Source: an uncultured Bacteroidales bacterium (GTDB taxonomy: Bacteria; Bacteroidota; Bacteroidia; Bacteroidales; Paludibacteraceae). From it: a stretch of 7,572 nt of DNA. Made by a program: the position numbers and the translations under genes. Below are positions 1 through 6,787 of the stretch, piece by piece. The notes below the pieces were generated by a model. It was not told the origin of the DNA and made no database searches. It saw only the letters and a list, made by a program, of their open reading frames with translations. The stretch is from positions 1 through 7,572 of the forward strand of contig CALZHO010000032.1 of NCBI GenBank assembly GCA_945787425.1. The letters run 5' to 3'. How positions within the stretch are numbered: the first letter of the stretch is position 1; every line of letters starts with the position of its first letter.

Positions 1-1089
1 GTACCTCGCTATCACTTCAACGTGAAAGCCGCTCACGCTTTCGCTGCGCGTTTCTATCTTTACAAACGTGAATGGGCCAAGGTGGTGGAGCATGCAGACT
101 ATGTATTGACTACTACAGATGAGACCACGTTGTCAATGCTCTTTGACGCAGAAACTAACCGTGATCAAAGTAACATTGAGTTGGCATTTAATCACTATAT
201 AGATGTGAATGCTCCTTCTAACTTGTTGTTAATCGCTACTTACTCATCTTCAGCTTATGCACACTTCCCAACATATGGTCGCTATCAAGTAAATGGTGAC
301 GCTCAGAACTTCGCTACGCATGGATCAGGTCCTTGCTGGAATGGACAATTCCCTGGTGTAGGTTTTTGGAGTGCTGATCAGAAATTGGGTGGTTTTATCG
401 CAAAAGATTTTTACGACTTTGAATATACCGACAAAGTGGCAGGCTATGGTTTCGTTCGTATGGTGAGTCGTGCGTTTACTACCAACGAAACACTTCTTTG
501 CCGTGCTGAGGCAAAGGCTCATCTCAATGACTTGACTGGTTCCGCTAATGACTTCCGTCTGTGGTGCCAAAGTTACAACGTAGATGGTCGTATGATCATG
601 AATGCTGACAGTACCGTAAAACTGAATGCTGCAATAATTACTAAGTTCTATACAGAGAAGGCTGGTACTAAGTTTGCTCCAGTATTGCACAACCAAGATA
701 TGGCAGCAGATTGGGTAATAACTCCAGAGCAAATGCCATTTGTGCACTGTGCATTGCACTTCCGTCGTATTGAGGGTATGCACGATGGCTTGCGTTGGCA
801 CGACCTCAAACGCTACGGTATTGAGATTGAACACGTGCAAGGTAAAGATGCGCCTCGTAAATTAGTTTGGAATGATGACCGCCGTGCTATCCAACTGCCA
901 CAAGAGGTAATCGTAGCAGGTATGACCGCAAACCCTCGTGAGGTCATGGGTGATAACTTGGATGGTAGCATGACAACCTCTCCATCTGTTAGCCCAAATG
1001 AAGTATATACCCCGTCCACTCCTACTTATACAAGCGCTGCTTCTTTGCCAAGTAGTAGTGATGTGAAATTGGTGGAGGAAGAAGAGTAA
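1..1089 (+). CDS. RagB/SusD family nutrient-uptake outer membrane lipoprotein (5' truncated by window)
   Basis: The reading frame is open from base 1, so the 362 visible residues are the C-terminal part of a protein that in this family is usually about 500-600 residues; the lipoprotein signal lies outside. SusD proteins sit on the cell surface as the lid of a SusC TonB-dependent channel and bind the ligand before import. Family signs are the TPR-like helix near the start (HFNVKAAHAFAARFYLYK, residues 6-23) and the conserved C-terminal block at residues 254-273 (FRRIEG, then LRWHDLKRYG). The usual ending is reached at AGMTANPR (residues 306-313). About 49 further residues follow that are rich in Ser, Thr and Pro and end in LVEEEE, which is unusual. 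The next gene starts 32 bp downstream, so this is operonic. The partner susC is expected upstream. The ligand cannot be read from the sequence. Confidence 0.93.
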   Translation, partial: VPRYHFNVKAAHAFAARFYLYKREWAKVVEHADYVLTTTDETTLSMLFDAETNRDQSNIELAFNHYIDVNAPSNLLLIATYSSSAYAHFPTYGRYQVNGDAQNFATHGSGPCWNGQFPGVGFWSADQKLGGFIAKDFYDFEYTDKVAGYGFVRMVSRAFTTNETLLCRAEAKAHLNDLTGSANDFRLWCQSYNVDGRMIMNADSTVKLNAAIITKFYTEKAGTKFAPVLHNQDMAADWVITPEQMPFVHCALHFRRIEGMHDGLRWHDLKRYGIEIEHVQGKDAPRKLVWNDDRRAIQLPQEVIVAGMTANPREVMGDNLDGSMTTSPSVSPNEVYTPSTPTYTSAASLPSSSDVKLVEEEE

Positions 1090-1121
1090 AATAATGATTA
1101 ACTACTAAATATATAATAGTT

Positions 1122-2024
1122 ATGAGAAGTTTATATAAAATATTAGCAGTAGCATGCCTTGTGTTGGGCTTCGCTGCATGTGACAATGAGCAATTGACGG
1201 GTGAGTCAATCTTTGTTGATCCAGTAATTGACACCACCACCTACACTTATCAATTTGATAAATGGTTGGACAAATACTATACAGAGCCATACAACGTAGA
1301 GTTTCTTTATAAGTTGGATGACAATGCTACTGATCCGAACTACAACGTAGTACCCGTTAGTATCGGTATGGCAGATACATTGGCACACTTGGCATTGTAT
1401 TTGTGGTACGATGTGTATGATTCTGTAGTAGGTCCTGAGTTCTTGCCTACCTATGGTCCTAAGATGATTCAGCTCATTGGCTCATCTATGATGGACCCTG
1501 TGAATAATACTGAGAAATTAGGCTATGCTGAAGGTGGTATCAAGATTACCCTCTTGAAGATCAACAAGATGCAACTGAACAACATTGATAACCTCAATGA
1601 GTATATCTTTAAGACCATGCACCACGAGTTTGCACACATCTTGCACCAACAAAGGAACTATCCTACTGAGTTTGCACAAATCACTCCTGCTAACTACGAT
1701 CCTATCAAATGGCAAGAGCGTACTTATAAAGAAGCTTGGCAATTGGGTTGCGTAAGTAACTATGGAAGTAGCGAGGCGCGCGAGGACTTTGTAGAGGTGA
1801 TTGCTAACTATATCGTGAAGCCAGATGCATGGTGGGATAACATGCTCAAGGAGGCAGGCGCAGAAGGTGCTGCAATTATCAACCAGAAATGGGATATTTG
1901 CAACACATGGCTCAAGGAGAAATGGGAGATAGATCTTGATGAACTTCGTAATGAGGTACAAGAGCGTCAAAAGAACTTGGATTGGAATATGATTATGAAC
2001 CTTGAGTTCTTGAATGGTAAATAA
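1122..2024 (+). CDS. Substrate-import-associated zinc metallohydrolase lipoprotein (Peptidase_Mx1-like)
   Basis: A 300-residue lipoprotein. The signal peptide ends in GFAAC with the lipid-accepting Cys at position 20, followed by acidic DNE, compatible with surface export in Bacteroidota. The gluzincin-type motif HEFAH occupies residues 168-172 (H168, E169, H172), with further His at 167 and 175. E225, in DFVEVIANYI, is a plausible third zinc ligand because it lies in a downstream helix. This matches the putative zinc-binding metallopeptidase family (Peptidase_Mx1) typically encoded beside SusC/SusD pairs. The length looks complete. The likely role is hydrolysing or trimming a ligand at the cell surface before import, but proteolysis is inferred from the motif and context, not shown. 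The start ATG gives a clean signal peptide. The gene is 32 bp from both neighbours, so it is probably cotranscribed with them. Confidence 0.9.
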   Translation: MRSLYKILAVACLVLGFAACDNEQLTGESIFVDPVIDTTTYTYQFDKWLDKYYTEPYNVEFLYKLDDNATDPNYNVVPVSIGMADTLAHLALYLWYDVYDSVVGPEFLPTYGPKMIQLIGSSMMDPVNNTEKLGYAEGGIKITLLKINKMQLNNIDNLNEYIFKTMHHEFAHILHQQRNYPTEFAQITPANYDPIKWQERTYKEAWQLGCVSNYGSSEAREDFVEVIANYIVKPDAWWDNMLKEAGAEGAAIINQKWDICNTWLKEKWEIDLDELRNEVQERQKNLDWNMIMNLEFLNGK

Positions 2025-2056
2025 GTTTTTCACAACGCAAAAAAATAGAATAAGAT

Positions 2057-3361
2057 ATGAAAGCAAAATATTTAGTAATAATTGCTCTGCTAGCTGCTAC
2101 TTTCGCTGCTTGCAGTCGCGATGAGGAAAGCTTGTTTGATAAGCCAGCTGCCATTCGTGCACAAGAAGCTATCACCAATGCCTTTGATGTGCTCACTTCT
2201 AATGAGACGGGCTGGGAGATGGCATATTTCCCTAACTTAGAGGCAAGTGCCAAGGGTTATAATATGGTGCTGAAGTTCAGTAAGAATGGCAATGTGAGCG
2301 TAACAGCGAAGAATAGTGCAACTACCAATAACAAGATTATGACTGATAGTGCTAGTACATGGGCAGTAAAGAGCGACTACGGACCAATCTTGACATTTGA
2401 TACCTACAACGATGTATTTCATGCATTTTCTGATCCTAAAGAGGATGGTGCGGGTCACTTGGGAGACTATGAGTTTTTGATATTGAAGGCGACTCCAGAG
2501 TTAGTACTCTTGAAAGGTAAAAAGCATAGCGCATACACCGTAATGCGTCCTATGAAGAATACCGACTTGGCTGCGTATTTTACTGCTTGCGAGAAAATGC
2601 AGAGCAAACTCTTTGGTAACAACAATATCGTAACGCTGACCCAAGGTGGCAAAAAAATGTATCTTTATAATGGCGCAGAGGGACAGTTCCAAAGTGCAGC
2701 ATATGGATCACCACTTGTAGCTGAGGCTGCTACCTATCATCCAGTTTGCTCTACAGAAGATGGTATCATCGTATCAATGGGCTTTGGCGAGGATGTACAT
2801 GATCACATTTTCTACTACGATAGCATTAATGGCGAACTCAAGAGTGAGCAAGGTGCTGTCATGAATGCAGGTAACTTGAATGTACTCTTTGGTGCTTACT
2901 TTACCGATAATGCTTTGGGTTGGGCTGTGGATTATGCTGGTCAAGAGGCAGTAGAGGAATTGCTATCAGCAGTAAATACTGCGATGAAAAATACCTCTGC
3001 CAAGATGAAGGTGATGGGTTACGGCTACAAACAGTCATTGAATATGTACGAAGGTGGCTATTTCTTGCTTATCAACTTTACCTATAAACAAGGCAAGAAG
3101 AATCAAGAGAAGAAATTGGTTTGGACTGTTGATTTGACACAAAATGAGAGTGGTATCGCCGTGGCTAATGCAGTCCCTTATGATAACAACACAGAAACCT
3201 TCTTGGAACAAATTCCAGCAGCTCAAGCGGTGGCAGACTTGATGTTGGGTTCTTACAGTGCTGCTTCATTGGAGGGCAATCTCTTTAATGCTGCTGCAGG
3301 TATGAAGCTTGTGGGTGAGAAGGAGTTGGTAGTAAGAGGTGCTAATAATATCAAAATGTAA
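2057..3361 (+). CDS. DUF4302 domain-containing lipoprotein
   Basis: A 434-residue lipoprotein. The N-terminus MKAKYLVIIALLAATFAAC places the lipidated Cys at 19, and the acidic stretch RDEE follows at once, a likely surface-export signal in Bacteroidota. The mature start (LFDKPAAIRAQEAITNAFDVL, then GWEMAYFP near residue 52) resembles the opening of DUF4302 proteins, and the whole length fits that family. The rest is predicted to be mostly beta strands with no catalytic motif I can recognise. DUF4302 has no established biochemical function that I know of; its members recur downstream of SusD and the HExxH lipoprotein, as here, which suggests an accessory surface protein for ligand capture. 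It starts 32 bp after the metallohydrolase gene and is followed by a short hairpin before the next gene. The family call rests on recalled sequence features, not on a search. Confidence 0.8.
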   Translation: MKAKYLVIIALLAATFAACSRDEESLFDKPAAIRAQEAITNAFDVLTSNETGWEMAYFPNLEASAKGYNMVLKFSKNGNVSVTAKNSATTNNKIMTDSASTWAVKSDYGPILTFDTYNDVFHAFSDPKEDGAGHLGDYEFLILKATPELVLLKGKKHSAYTVMRPMKNTDLAAYFTACEKMQSKLFGNNNIVTLTQGGKKMYLYNGAEGQFQSAAYGSPLVAEAATYHPVCSTEDGIIVSMGFGEDVHDHIFYYDSINGELKSEQGAVMNAGNLNVLFGAYFTDNALGWAVDYAGQEAVEELLSAVNTAMKNTSAKMKVMGYGYKQSLNMYEGGYFLLINFTYKQGKKNQEKKLVWTVDLTQNESGIAVANAVPYDNNTETFLEQIPAAQAVADLMLGSYSAASLEGNLFNAAAGMKLVGEKELVVRGANNIKM

Positions 3362-3381
3362 TTATACATTTTAGTGTATAA
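3362..3381 (+). other. Small intercistronic hairpin
   Basis: TTATACA (3362-3368) and TGTATAA (3375-3381) form a 7-bp perfect inverted repeat with a 6-base loop directly after the DUF4302 stop codon. It is AT-rich and has no T-run after it, so it is a poor intrinsic terminator. It could serve as an mRNA processing or stability element between the lipoprotein genes and the secreted-protein gene, or it may be chance in an AT-rich gap. Confidence 0.3.
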
Positions 3382-3439
3382 ATAGACAATAATAAACGAG
3401 GTAAAACTCATAATGTTTAACAACAAAATTTTTAAAGGC

Positions 3440-5062
3440 ATGAAAAAAATTACTCTTTTAAGTGCAGTGCTCATAGCAGGTATGGCTACCGCACAAGTGC
3501 AAATGACTGCTCTTGAGAACATGGAGGTTCGTCAAGTGGTCGCTACCCAATCCGTAGAAATGGATCGCGAGGTAACTATGGAGGAATGGAATGCAGAGTA
3601 CATTGCTAAACAACAAAAGGCTGCAGCAGAAGATTATGCGGATCATGATTACTATTATGTTGATGGTATGATGCATTGGGGGCTTACTCCAACTTTCATG
3701 AGTTTGGCAGTAGATTTGATTGCTATTCCTTATATGGATAGCGTAGTATGGATGAACCTTTATGGTCCAACCGATTGGTATGCTCAACATAATGATTCCT
3801 TGCTTGCAGAGGATAGCGAGACTTGGGTGGCAAAAGATTGGTATGGTATTGATGGTAAGTATTATCTTCCATATACCACAGATCACACTTTGACACAAGG
3901 TGATCAAACCTACAACATCAAAGGTTATAAGTTTGCAGCAGGAAATGAAAATGGTGGTTTGTTAGCTTCTGGTGCATCTCCATTTACTATCTCAACTGGT
4001 GAGAATATCCCTATCACTCTTTGCGGTATGGCAACAGATCCTATGGATAATGGAGATGGTGGTGACTTTTATCGTATTGGAGCAGGTGTGCGCGGCGCTT
4101 ATGCTTATGGTACTAAATTGATTCCTGATACAGCAACTGGTGCAACTGCTGATACTCTCCTTTCTCTTGTTCGCAACGTTAGTCCATTGACTATTAGTTC
4201 AATCAATATCCCAGTTTACAACGTAAATGGTACTGCCATTATGCCAGAGGGTGGCCAAGTTAAGATTGAGCTCTTTGCTGCTGATTTGACCGAAGGTATT
4301 ATCTATACCGATTCTGTTCTGGCTACCACTGTGGCTACTGTTGAAAACCTTGTTGAAGTGCAAGCAGGTCTTGGTACCATCGTTGCTACATTCCAAGAGG
4401 AAGACCCATTTGGTGGTATGATGGACGTTGCTGTTGTTGTTGAGGGTGACTTTGTTCTTCAATTGACTGGCTTCAACGAGTCTGGTTGTGATTTCGGTAT
4501 TTATGCAGACTTCTATACTCCTGGTGGTACAACTCTATACAAGGTTGGTGGCAAATATACTCCTATCTTCAGAGCAAGTTCTAACCTCGCTATCATGTAT
4601 GATGCTTATTGGCCAACTGTACAGGATGTAGCAGGAAATGTGATGAATGTTTCTGTTGAGGGTGGAGAGGCTTACTATGTTAAAGAAGGCAACAAATATA
4701 ACGTATTGTACACCAACGTATATGATGTAGATGCGTCATGGTCTGTTGATTATCCAGAGTGGATGGAGGTAGAATACTTCCTTGCCAACGTTGGTACTGA
4801 AGAGGAACCTGAACCTGTAGTTGCTGTAAGTGTTACTGTAGAACCATTAACAGAGGGTACAGGCCGTCAAGGTATTGTAACTTTCGATGCTGATGGTTTT
4901 GTATATGAACTTGTTGTTAACCAAGGTGACGGTGGCCCAGCTACTGGCGTTGAGAACGTAGTTGCTCCTATCAGCAACAAGACATTCAACCTCCTCGGTG
5001 TTGAGGTAGATGAGAACTACAAGGGTATCGTTATCAAGAACGGTCAAAAGTTCATCCAATAA
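3440..5062 (+). CDS. Secreted protein with BACON-like domain and short Bacteroidota C-terminal tail
   Basis: A 540-residue exported protein from ATG 3440. An ATG at 3413 in the same frame would add nine residues (MFNNKIFKG) ahead of the signal, so 3440 is preferred: it gives MKKITLLSAVLIAGMATAQ, a type I signal peptide probably cut after residue 18 to leave N-terminal Gln. The mature N-terminus is acidic and Met-rich. The central part (about 60-420) is Gly/Tyr/Asp-rich and beta-like, and I do not recognise it. Residues about 430-498 resemble a BACON domain (SWSVDYPEWMEVEY, later GRQGIVTF, ending VVNQGDGG). Residues 503-540 begin GVENVV and end with a NLLGVEV, YKGIVIKNGQKFIQ pattern, a short tail common on exported Bacteroidales proteins and reminiscent of type IX sorting domains. 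It is the last gene before the operon terminator. Its function is probably ligand or glycan binding at the surface, by inference only. Confidence 0.8.
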   Translation: MKKITLLSAVLIAGMATAQVQMTALENMEVRQVVATQSVEMDREVTMEEWNAEYIAKQQKAAAEDYADHDYYYVDGMMHWGLTPTFMSLAVDLIAIPYMDSVVWMNLYGPTDWYAQHNDSLLAEDSETWVAKDWYGIDGKYYLPYTTDHTLTQGDQTYNIKGYKFAAGNENGGLLASGASPFTISTGENIPITLCGMATDPMDNGDGGDFYRIGAGVRGAYAYGTKLIPDTATGATADTLLSLVRNVSPLTISSINIPVYNVNGTAIMPEGGQVKIELFAADLTEGIIYTDSVLATTVATVENLVEVQAGLGTIVATFQEEDPFGGMMDVAVVVEGDFVLQLTGFNESGCDFGIYADFYTPGGTTLYKVGGKYTPIFRASSNLAIMYDAYWPTVQDVAGNVMNVSVEGGEAYYVKEGNKYNVLYTNVYDVDASWSVDYPEWMEVEYFLANVGTEEEPEPVVAVSVTVEPLTEGTGRQGIVTFDADGFVYELVVNQGDGGPATGVENVVAPISNKTFNLLGVEVDENYKGIVIKNGQKFIQ

Positions 5063-5111
5063 TCTCCACAGAGAATAATTCCAAATCGTAAGATAAAAGG
5101 ATAAAACTATC

Positions 5112-5141
5112 AAACGCGACTCCATCGGGGTCGCGTTTTTG
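5112..5141 (+). terminator. Rho-independent terminator of the SusD operon
   Basis: AAACGCGAC (5112-5120) pairs perfectly with GTCGCGTTT (5130-5138). The stem can extend inward through TCC/GGG (one T-G wobble) around a 3-base loop, and the hairpin runs into TTTTT. It lies about 50 bp after the last stop codon of the import operon, which fits the operon's end. Confidence 0.85.
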
Positions 5142-5190
5142 TATGCCATAGTGTAAGCTTTCCGCCAATCAACCTCCGAGGAAGTATTAG

Positions 5191-5267
5191 GAATAGTGCG
5201 TGTATTGTGCGTGTATTGTGCGTGTATTGTGCGTGTATTGTGCGTGAATAGTGCGTGAATAGTGCGT
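5191..5267. repeat. 11-bp tandem repeat array, seven units in two versions
   Basis: Seven contiguous 11-bp units span exactly 77 bp. Unit A is GAATAGTGCGT (5191, 5246, 5257) and unit B is GTATTGTGCGT (5202, 5213, 5224, 5235), giving the order A-B-B-B-B-A-A. The two versions differ only at positions 2 and 5 (A or T), while GTGCGT is invariant in every unit. A decayed continuation (AATAGATAATG) follows. The array lies in the convergent gap between two terminators. The unit is close to one helical turn, so GTGCGT recurs on the same DNA face. No function is known to me. Confidence 0.9.
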
Positions 5268-5284
5268 AATAGATAATGCAGGAG

Positions 5285-5315
5285 ATAGATTGAATATAGA
5301 TTGAATTTGATTGAA
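5285..5315. repeat. Short direct repeat with 10-11 bp spacing
   Basis: ATAGATTGAAT occurs twice in tandem (5285-5295 and 5296-5306), and the core GATTGAA appears a third time, at 5288, 5299 and 5309. The spacing is 11 then 10 bp, like that of the neighbouring 77-bp array but with a different core. The third copy runs into the left arm of the palindromic hairpin at 5314. Confidence 0.65.
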
Positions 5316-5358
5316 ACTCCGCGGAAAGTGCCCAAAAAAGCGCATTTCCGCGGAGTTT
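5314..5358 (-). terminator. Long palindromic hairpin, probable terminator of the M16 peptidase gene
   Basis: AAACTCCGCGGAAA (5314-5327) and TTTCCGCGGAGTTT (5345-5358) form a perfect 14-bp stem. An inner GTGC/GCGC pairing with one wobble and a bulged A can extend it across the AT-rich loop. It lies 31 bp beyond the peptidase stop codon on the minus strand. The T-run is short on both sides (TTTT on +, TTT on -), so it may act in both directions, also backing up the operon terminator at 5112. Confidence 0.65.
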
Positions 5359-5389
5359 TGTGTATCATCCAACCAATGAAACAACCATA

Positions 5390-6628
5390 TCAATCATACA
5401 ACAGCGTGTAGATCTTTTCGGGGGCGAAGACTTCGTTGGCGACATCTTGCAATTGAGTAGGGGTGATTTCTTTCACCTTTGCATAAGTCTCACGCCACGC
5501 AGGAGCATGATGGTGATAAAGCATCTGCTTTGCCATCGCCAGCGCATTATTCTCTTGATTCTCCGCAGATATAGCCATCTGACCCTCTAACTGGCGCAAA
5601 GCGCGTAGGAGTTGGGTAGAGGTGAGAGTAGTATCGCGCAACTGCTTGAGTTCCTTATGGCAGAGCTCCAGACATGCGTCTTTGTGCTGTGGCTCACACG
5701 CCAAGTAGATATTCCAATAACCCGTATCGCTGAGTGGTACTGCTTGTGAATCAATATTATACACCAATCCATATTTCTCGCGCAGACTCAAATACAATCG
5801 GCTGGACATACTGCCACCGCCCAAGATATTGTTGAGCAAATACATGGTTAGTTGCTTGTGGTGTCCGATAGGGTAAGCATACGACCCCAGCATCATATGC
5901 GTTTGGTGAGTGTGGCGGCGGTATAGTCGGGACAGTCCTAACCCCACCCCTTCCCTGAAGGGAAGGGAGATGGTTTCCCCCCTTGAGGGGGGATTGAGAG
6001 GGGCTAACTCTCTCTCCGCGCTGGCGATAACCTGCTTGGTACTGACGTTGCCGAGCACGAAGAGCACCATGCGTTCAGGGCGGTAGTGCTGCTGCATCCA
6101 ACTCAGTGCCATATCGGGCGACTTAGATATACGGCGCAGCGTTTTCTTTGTACCAAGTATAGGCATCGCCAATGAACTGCCCTCAAAAATCATATTCTCA
6201 AAGTCATCATAGATGAGTTCGCTGGGCGAATCATTATAACTCTCTATCTCGTCCAGAATGACTGTAAGCTCTTTGTCGGTTTCCCTCTTGCTGAAAGTGG
6301 GGCGCAGCACCATTTCAGCGAGCAGGTGGAGCGTGGTACGGAAATGATTACTCAGAGTAGCCGCATAGAATGTGGTCTCCTCTTTGGTGGTATAGGCATT
6401 GATCTCACCACCAATGCCCTCAATTTGATTGATAATCTGGCGGGCGGTGTAGTGCTGCGTACCTTTGAAGACACAATGCTCGATGTAGTGCGCCATGCCG
6501 TTTTCGTTGAGTAACTCATGACGTGTGCCTGCTCCGACCATTATACCGACATAAACGACAGGAGAAGTGGTCTTGCGGTGGACAATTTGCAGTCCATTTG
6601 GTAAATTATGATAAAAAGTATCGCTCAT
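5390..6628 (-). CDS. M16B family zinc peptidase (pitrilysin/processing-peptidase type)
   Basis: A 412-residue peptidase of the M16 family without a signal peptide, so probably cytoplasmic. The inverted zinc motif HYIEH occupies residues 47-51 (H47, catalytic E50, H51). E127 in VILDEIE, 76 residues later, is the expected third zinc ligand. The N-terminal domain is followed by a C-terminal M16 domain with THQTHMMLGSYAY (about 240-252), LLNNILGGGSMSSRLYLSLR (264-283) and EKYGLVY (284-290), including the usual Arg/Tyr pair region. The length is normal for M16B. The linker between the domains (residues about 209-232) is encoded by a palindromic GC-rich element and reads like repeat-derived protein, not M16 sequence. 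By eye the gene is richer in G and C than the import operon. It is transcribed divergently from tRNA-Leu and ends just before a long hairpin. Substrate unknown; the family degrades or processes peptides. Confidence 0.95.
   Translation of the reverse strand: MSDTFYHNLPNGLQIVHRKTTSPVVYVGIMVGAGTRHELLNENGMAHYIEHCVFKGTQHYTARQIINQIEGIGGEINAYTTKEETTFYAATLSNHFRTTLHLLAEMVLRPTFSKRETDKELTVILDEIESYNDSPSELIYDDFENMIFEGSSLAMPILGTKKTLRRISKSPDMALSWMQQHYRPERMVLFVLGNVSTKQVIASAERELAPLNPPSRGETISLPFREGVGLGLSRLYRRHTHQTHMMLGSYAYPIGHHKQLTMYLLNNILGGGSMSSRLYLSLREKYGLVYNIDSQAVPLSDTGYWNIYLACEPQHKDACLELCHKELKQLRDTTLTSTQLLRALRQLEGQMAISAENQENNALAMAKQMLYHHHAPAWRETYAKVKEITPTQLQDVANEVFAPEKIYTLLYD
5938..6008. repeat. Palindromic GC-rich element inserted in frame within the M16 gene
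   Basis: Two hairpins lie side by side: CCCTTCCC (5948-5955)/GGGAAGGG (5960-5967) with loop TGAA, and CCCCCC (5977-5982)/GGGGGG (5987-5992) with loop TTGA. The outer ends are an imperfect inverted repeat: CCCCACCCC at 5942-5950, and CCCCTCTCA read from 6003 on the other strand. CTAAC flanks both sides (5938-5942 and 6004-6008), like a 5-bp target duplication. Element plus one CTAAC is 66 bp, which is 22 codons, so the frame is kept. The encoded peptide (PLNPPSRGE, then LPFREGVGLG) resembles repeat-derived segments I recall in other Bacteroidota proteins. It could be a MITE-like or REP-like element. CTAAC may instead be part of the element. Confidence 0.7.
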
Positions 6629-6661
6629 TAGTTAATAAAAGCAAAGTTTTTGCTATTTTTC

Positions 6662-6692
6662 TTGCGTATGTGTAATATTTTTACTAATTTTG
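6662..6692 (+). promoter_or_regulatory. Bacteroidota-type promoter for tRNA-Leu
   Basis: TAATTTTG (6685-6692) matches the -7 consensus TAnnTTTG exactly. TTG (6662-6664) lies 20 bp upstream as a -33 element. The implied start is a few bases before the mature tRNA 5' end at 6705, as expected for a tRNA promoter in this phylum. Confidence 0.75.
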
Positions 6693-6704
6693 CACTCGAT
6701 TTCT

Positions 6705-6786
6705 GCGGCATTGGCGGAATTGGTAGACGCGCTAGACTTAGGATCTAGTTTCGAGAGGAGTGAAGGTTCGAGTCCTTTATGCCGCA
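6705..6786 (+). tRNA. tRNA-Leu (anticodon UAG)
   Basis: The acceptor stem GCGGCAT (6705-6711) pairs perfectly with ATGCCGC (6779-6785), followed by discriminator A at 6786. The anticodon stem CTAGA/TCTAG encloses loop CTTAGGA with anticodon TAG at 6739-6741, which reads CUA and other CUN leucine codons. The D-arm region carries TTGGTAGACGC, and the T arm has GTTCGAGTC. The variable region is long, as expected for a class II leucine tRNA. CCA is not encoded, since CATC follows A86-equivalent position 6786, so it must be added after transcription. Confidence 0.97.
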
Positions 6787-6787
6787 C

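Noticed and set aside
325..840. 171-residue minus-strand open frame inside the SusD gene
   Set aside because: It is antisense to a well-conserved SusD coding region and has no recognisable domain or organised gene context.
1099..1122. TAACTA/TAGTTA inverted repeat touching the metallohydrolase start codon
   Set aside because: Only six AT-rich pairs with a 12-base loop. Such repeats are expected by chance in AT-rich leaders, and no regulatory role can be argued.
3413..3439. Upstream ATG start for the secreted protein
   Set aside because: It would put nine residues (MFNNKIFKG) ahead of a standard MKKITLL signal peptide. The ATG at 3440 gives a normal signal length.
5191..5267. CRISPR array
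   Set aside because: Units are directly abutting 11-mers with no spacers, so this is a simple tandem repeat.
4847..5393. Two overlapping minus-strand open frames (4847-5368 and 5187-5393) encoding repeated HAQYTHNTRTI-type peptide
   Set aside because: They are translations of the 11-bp array. Because 11 is not a multiple of 3, each frame cycles through all phases and gives the same 11-residue peptide in both. One also overlaps the secreted-protein gene antisense. No signal, family match or start context supports a gene.
6642..6649. AAACTTTG on the minus strand as a -7 box for the M16 gene
   Set aside because: It matches TAnnTTTG at five of six defined bases but has no convincing -33 element and would leave a leader of only a few bases before the start codon.
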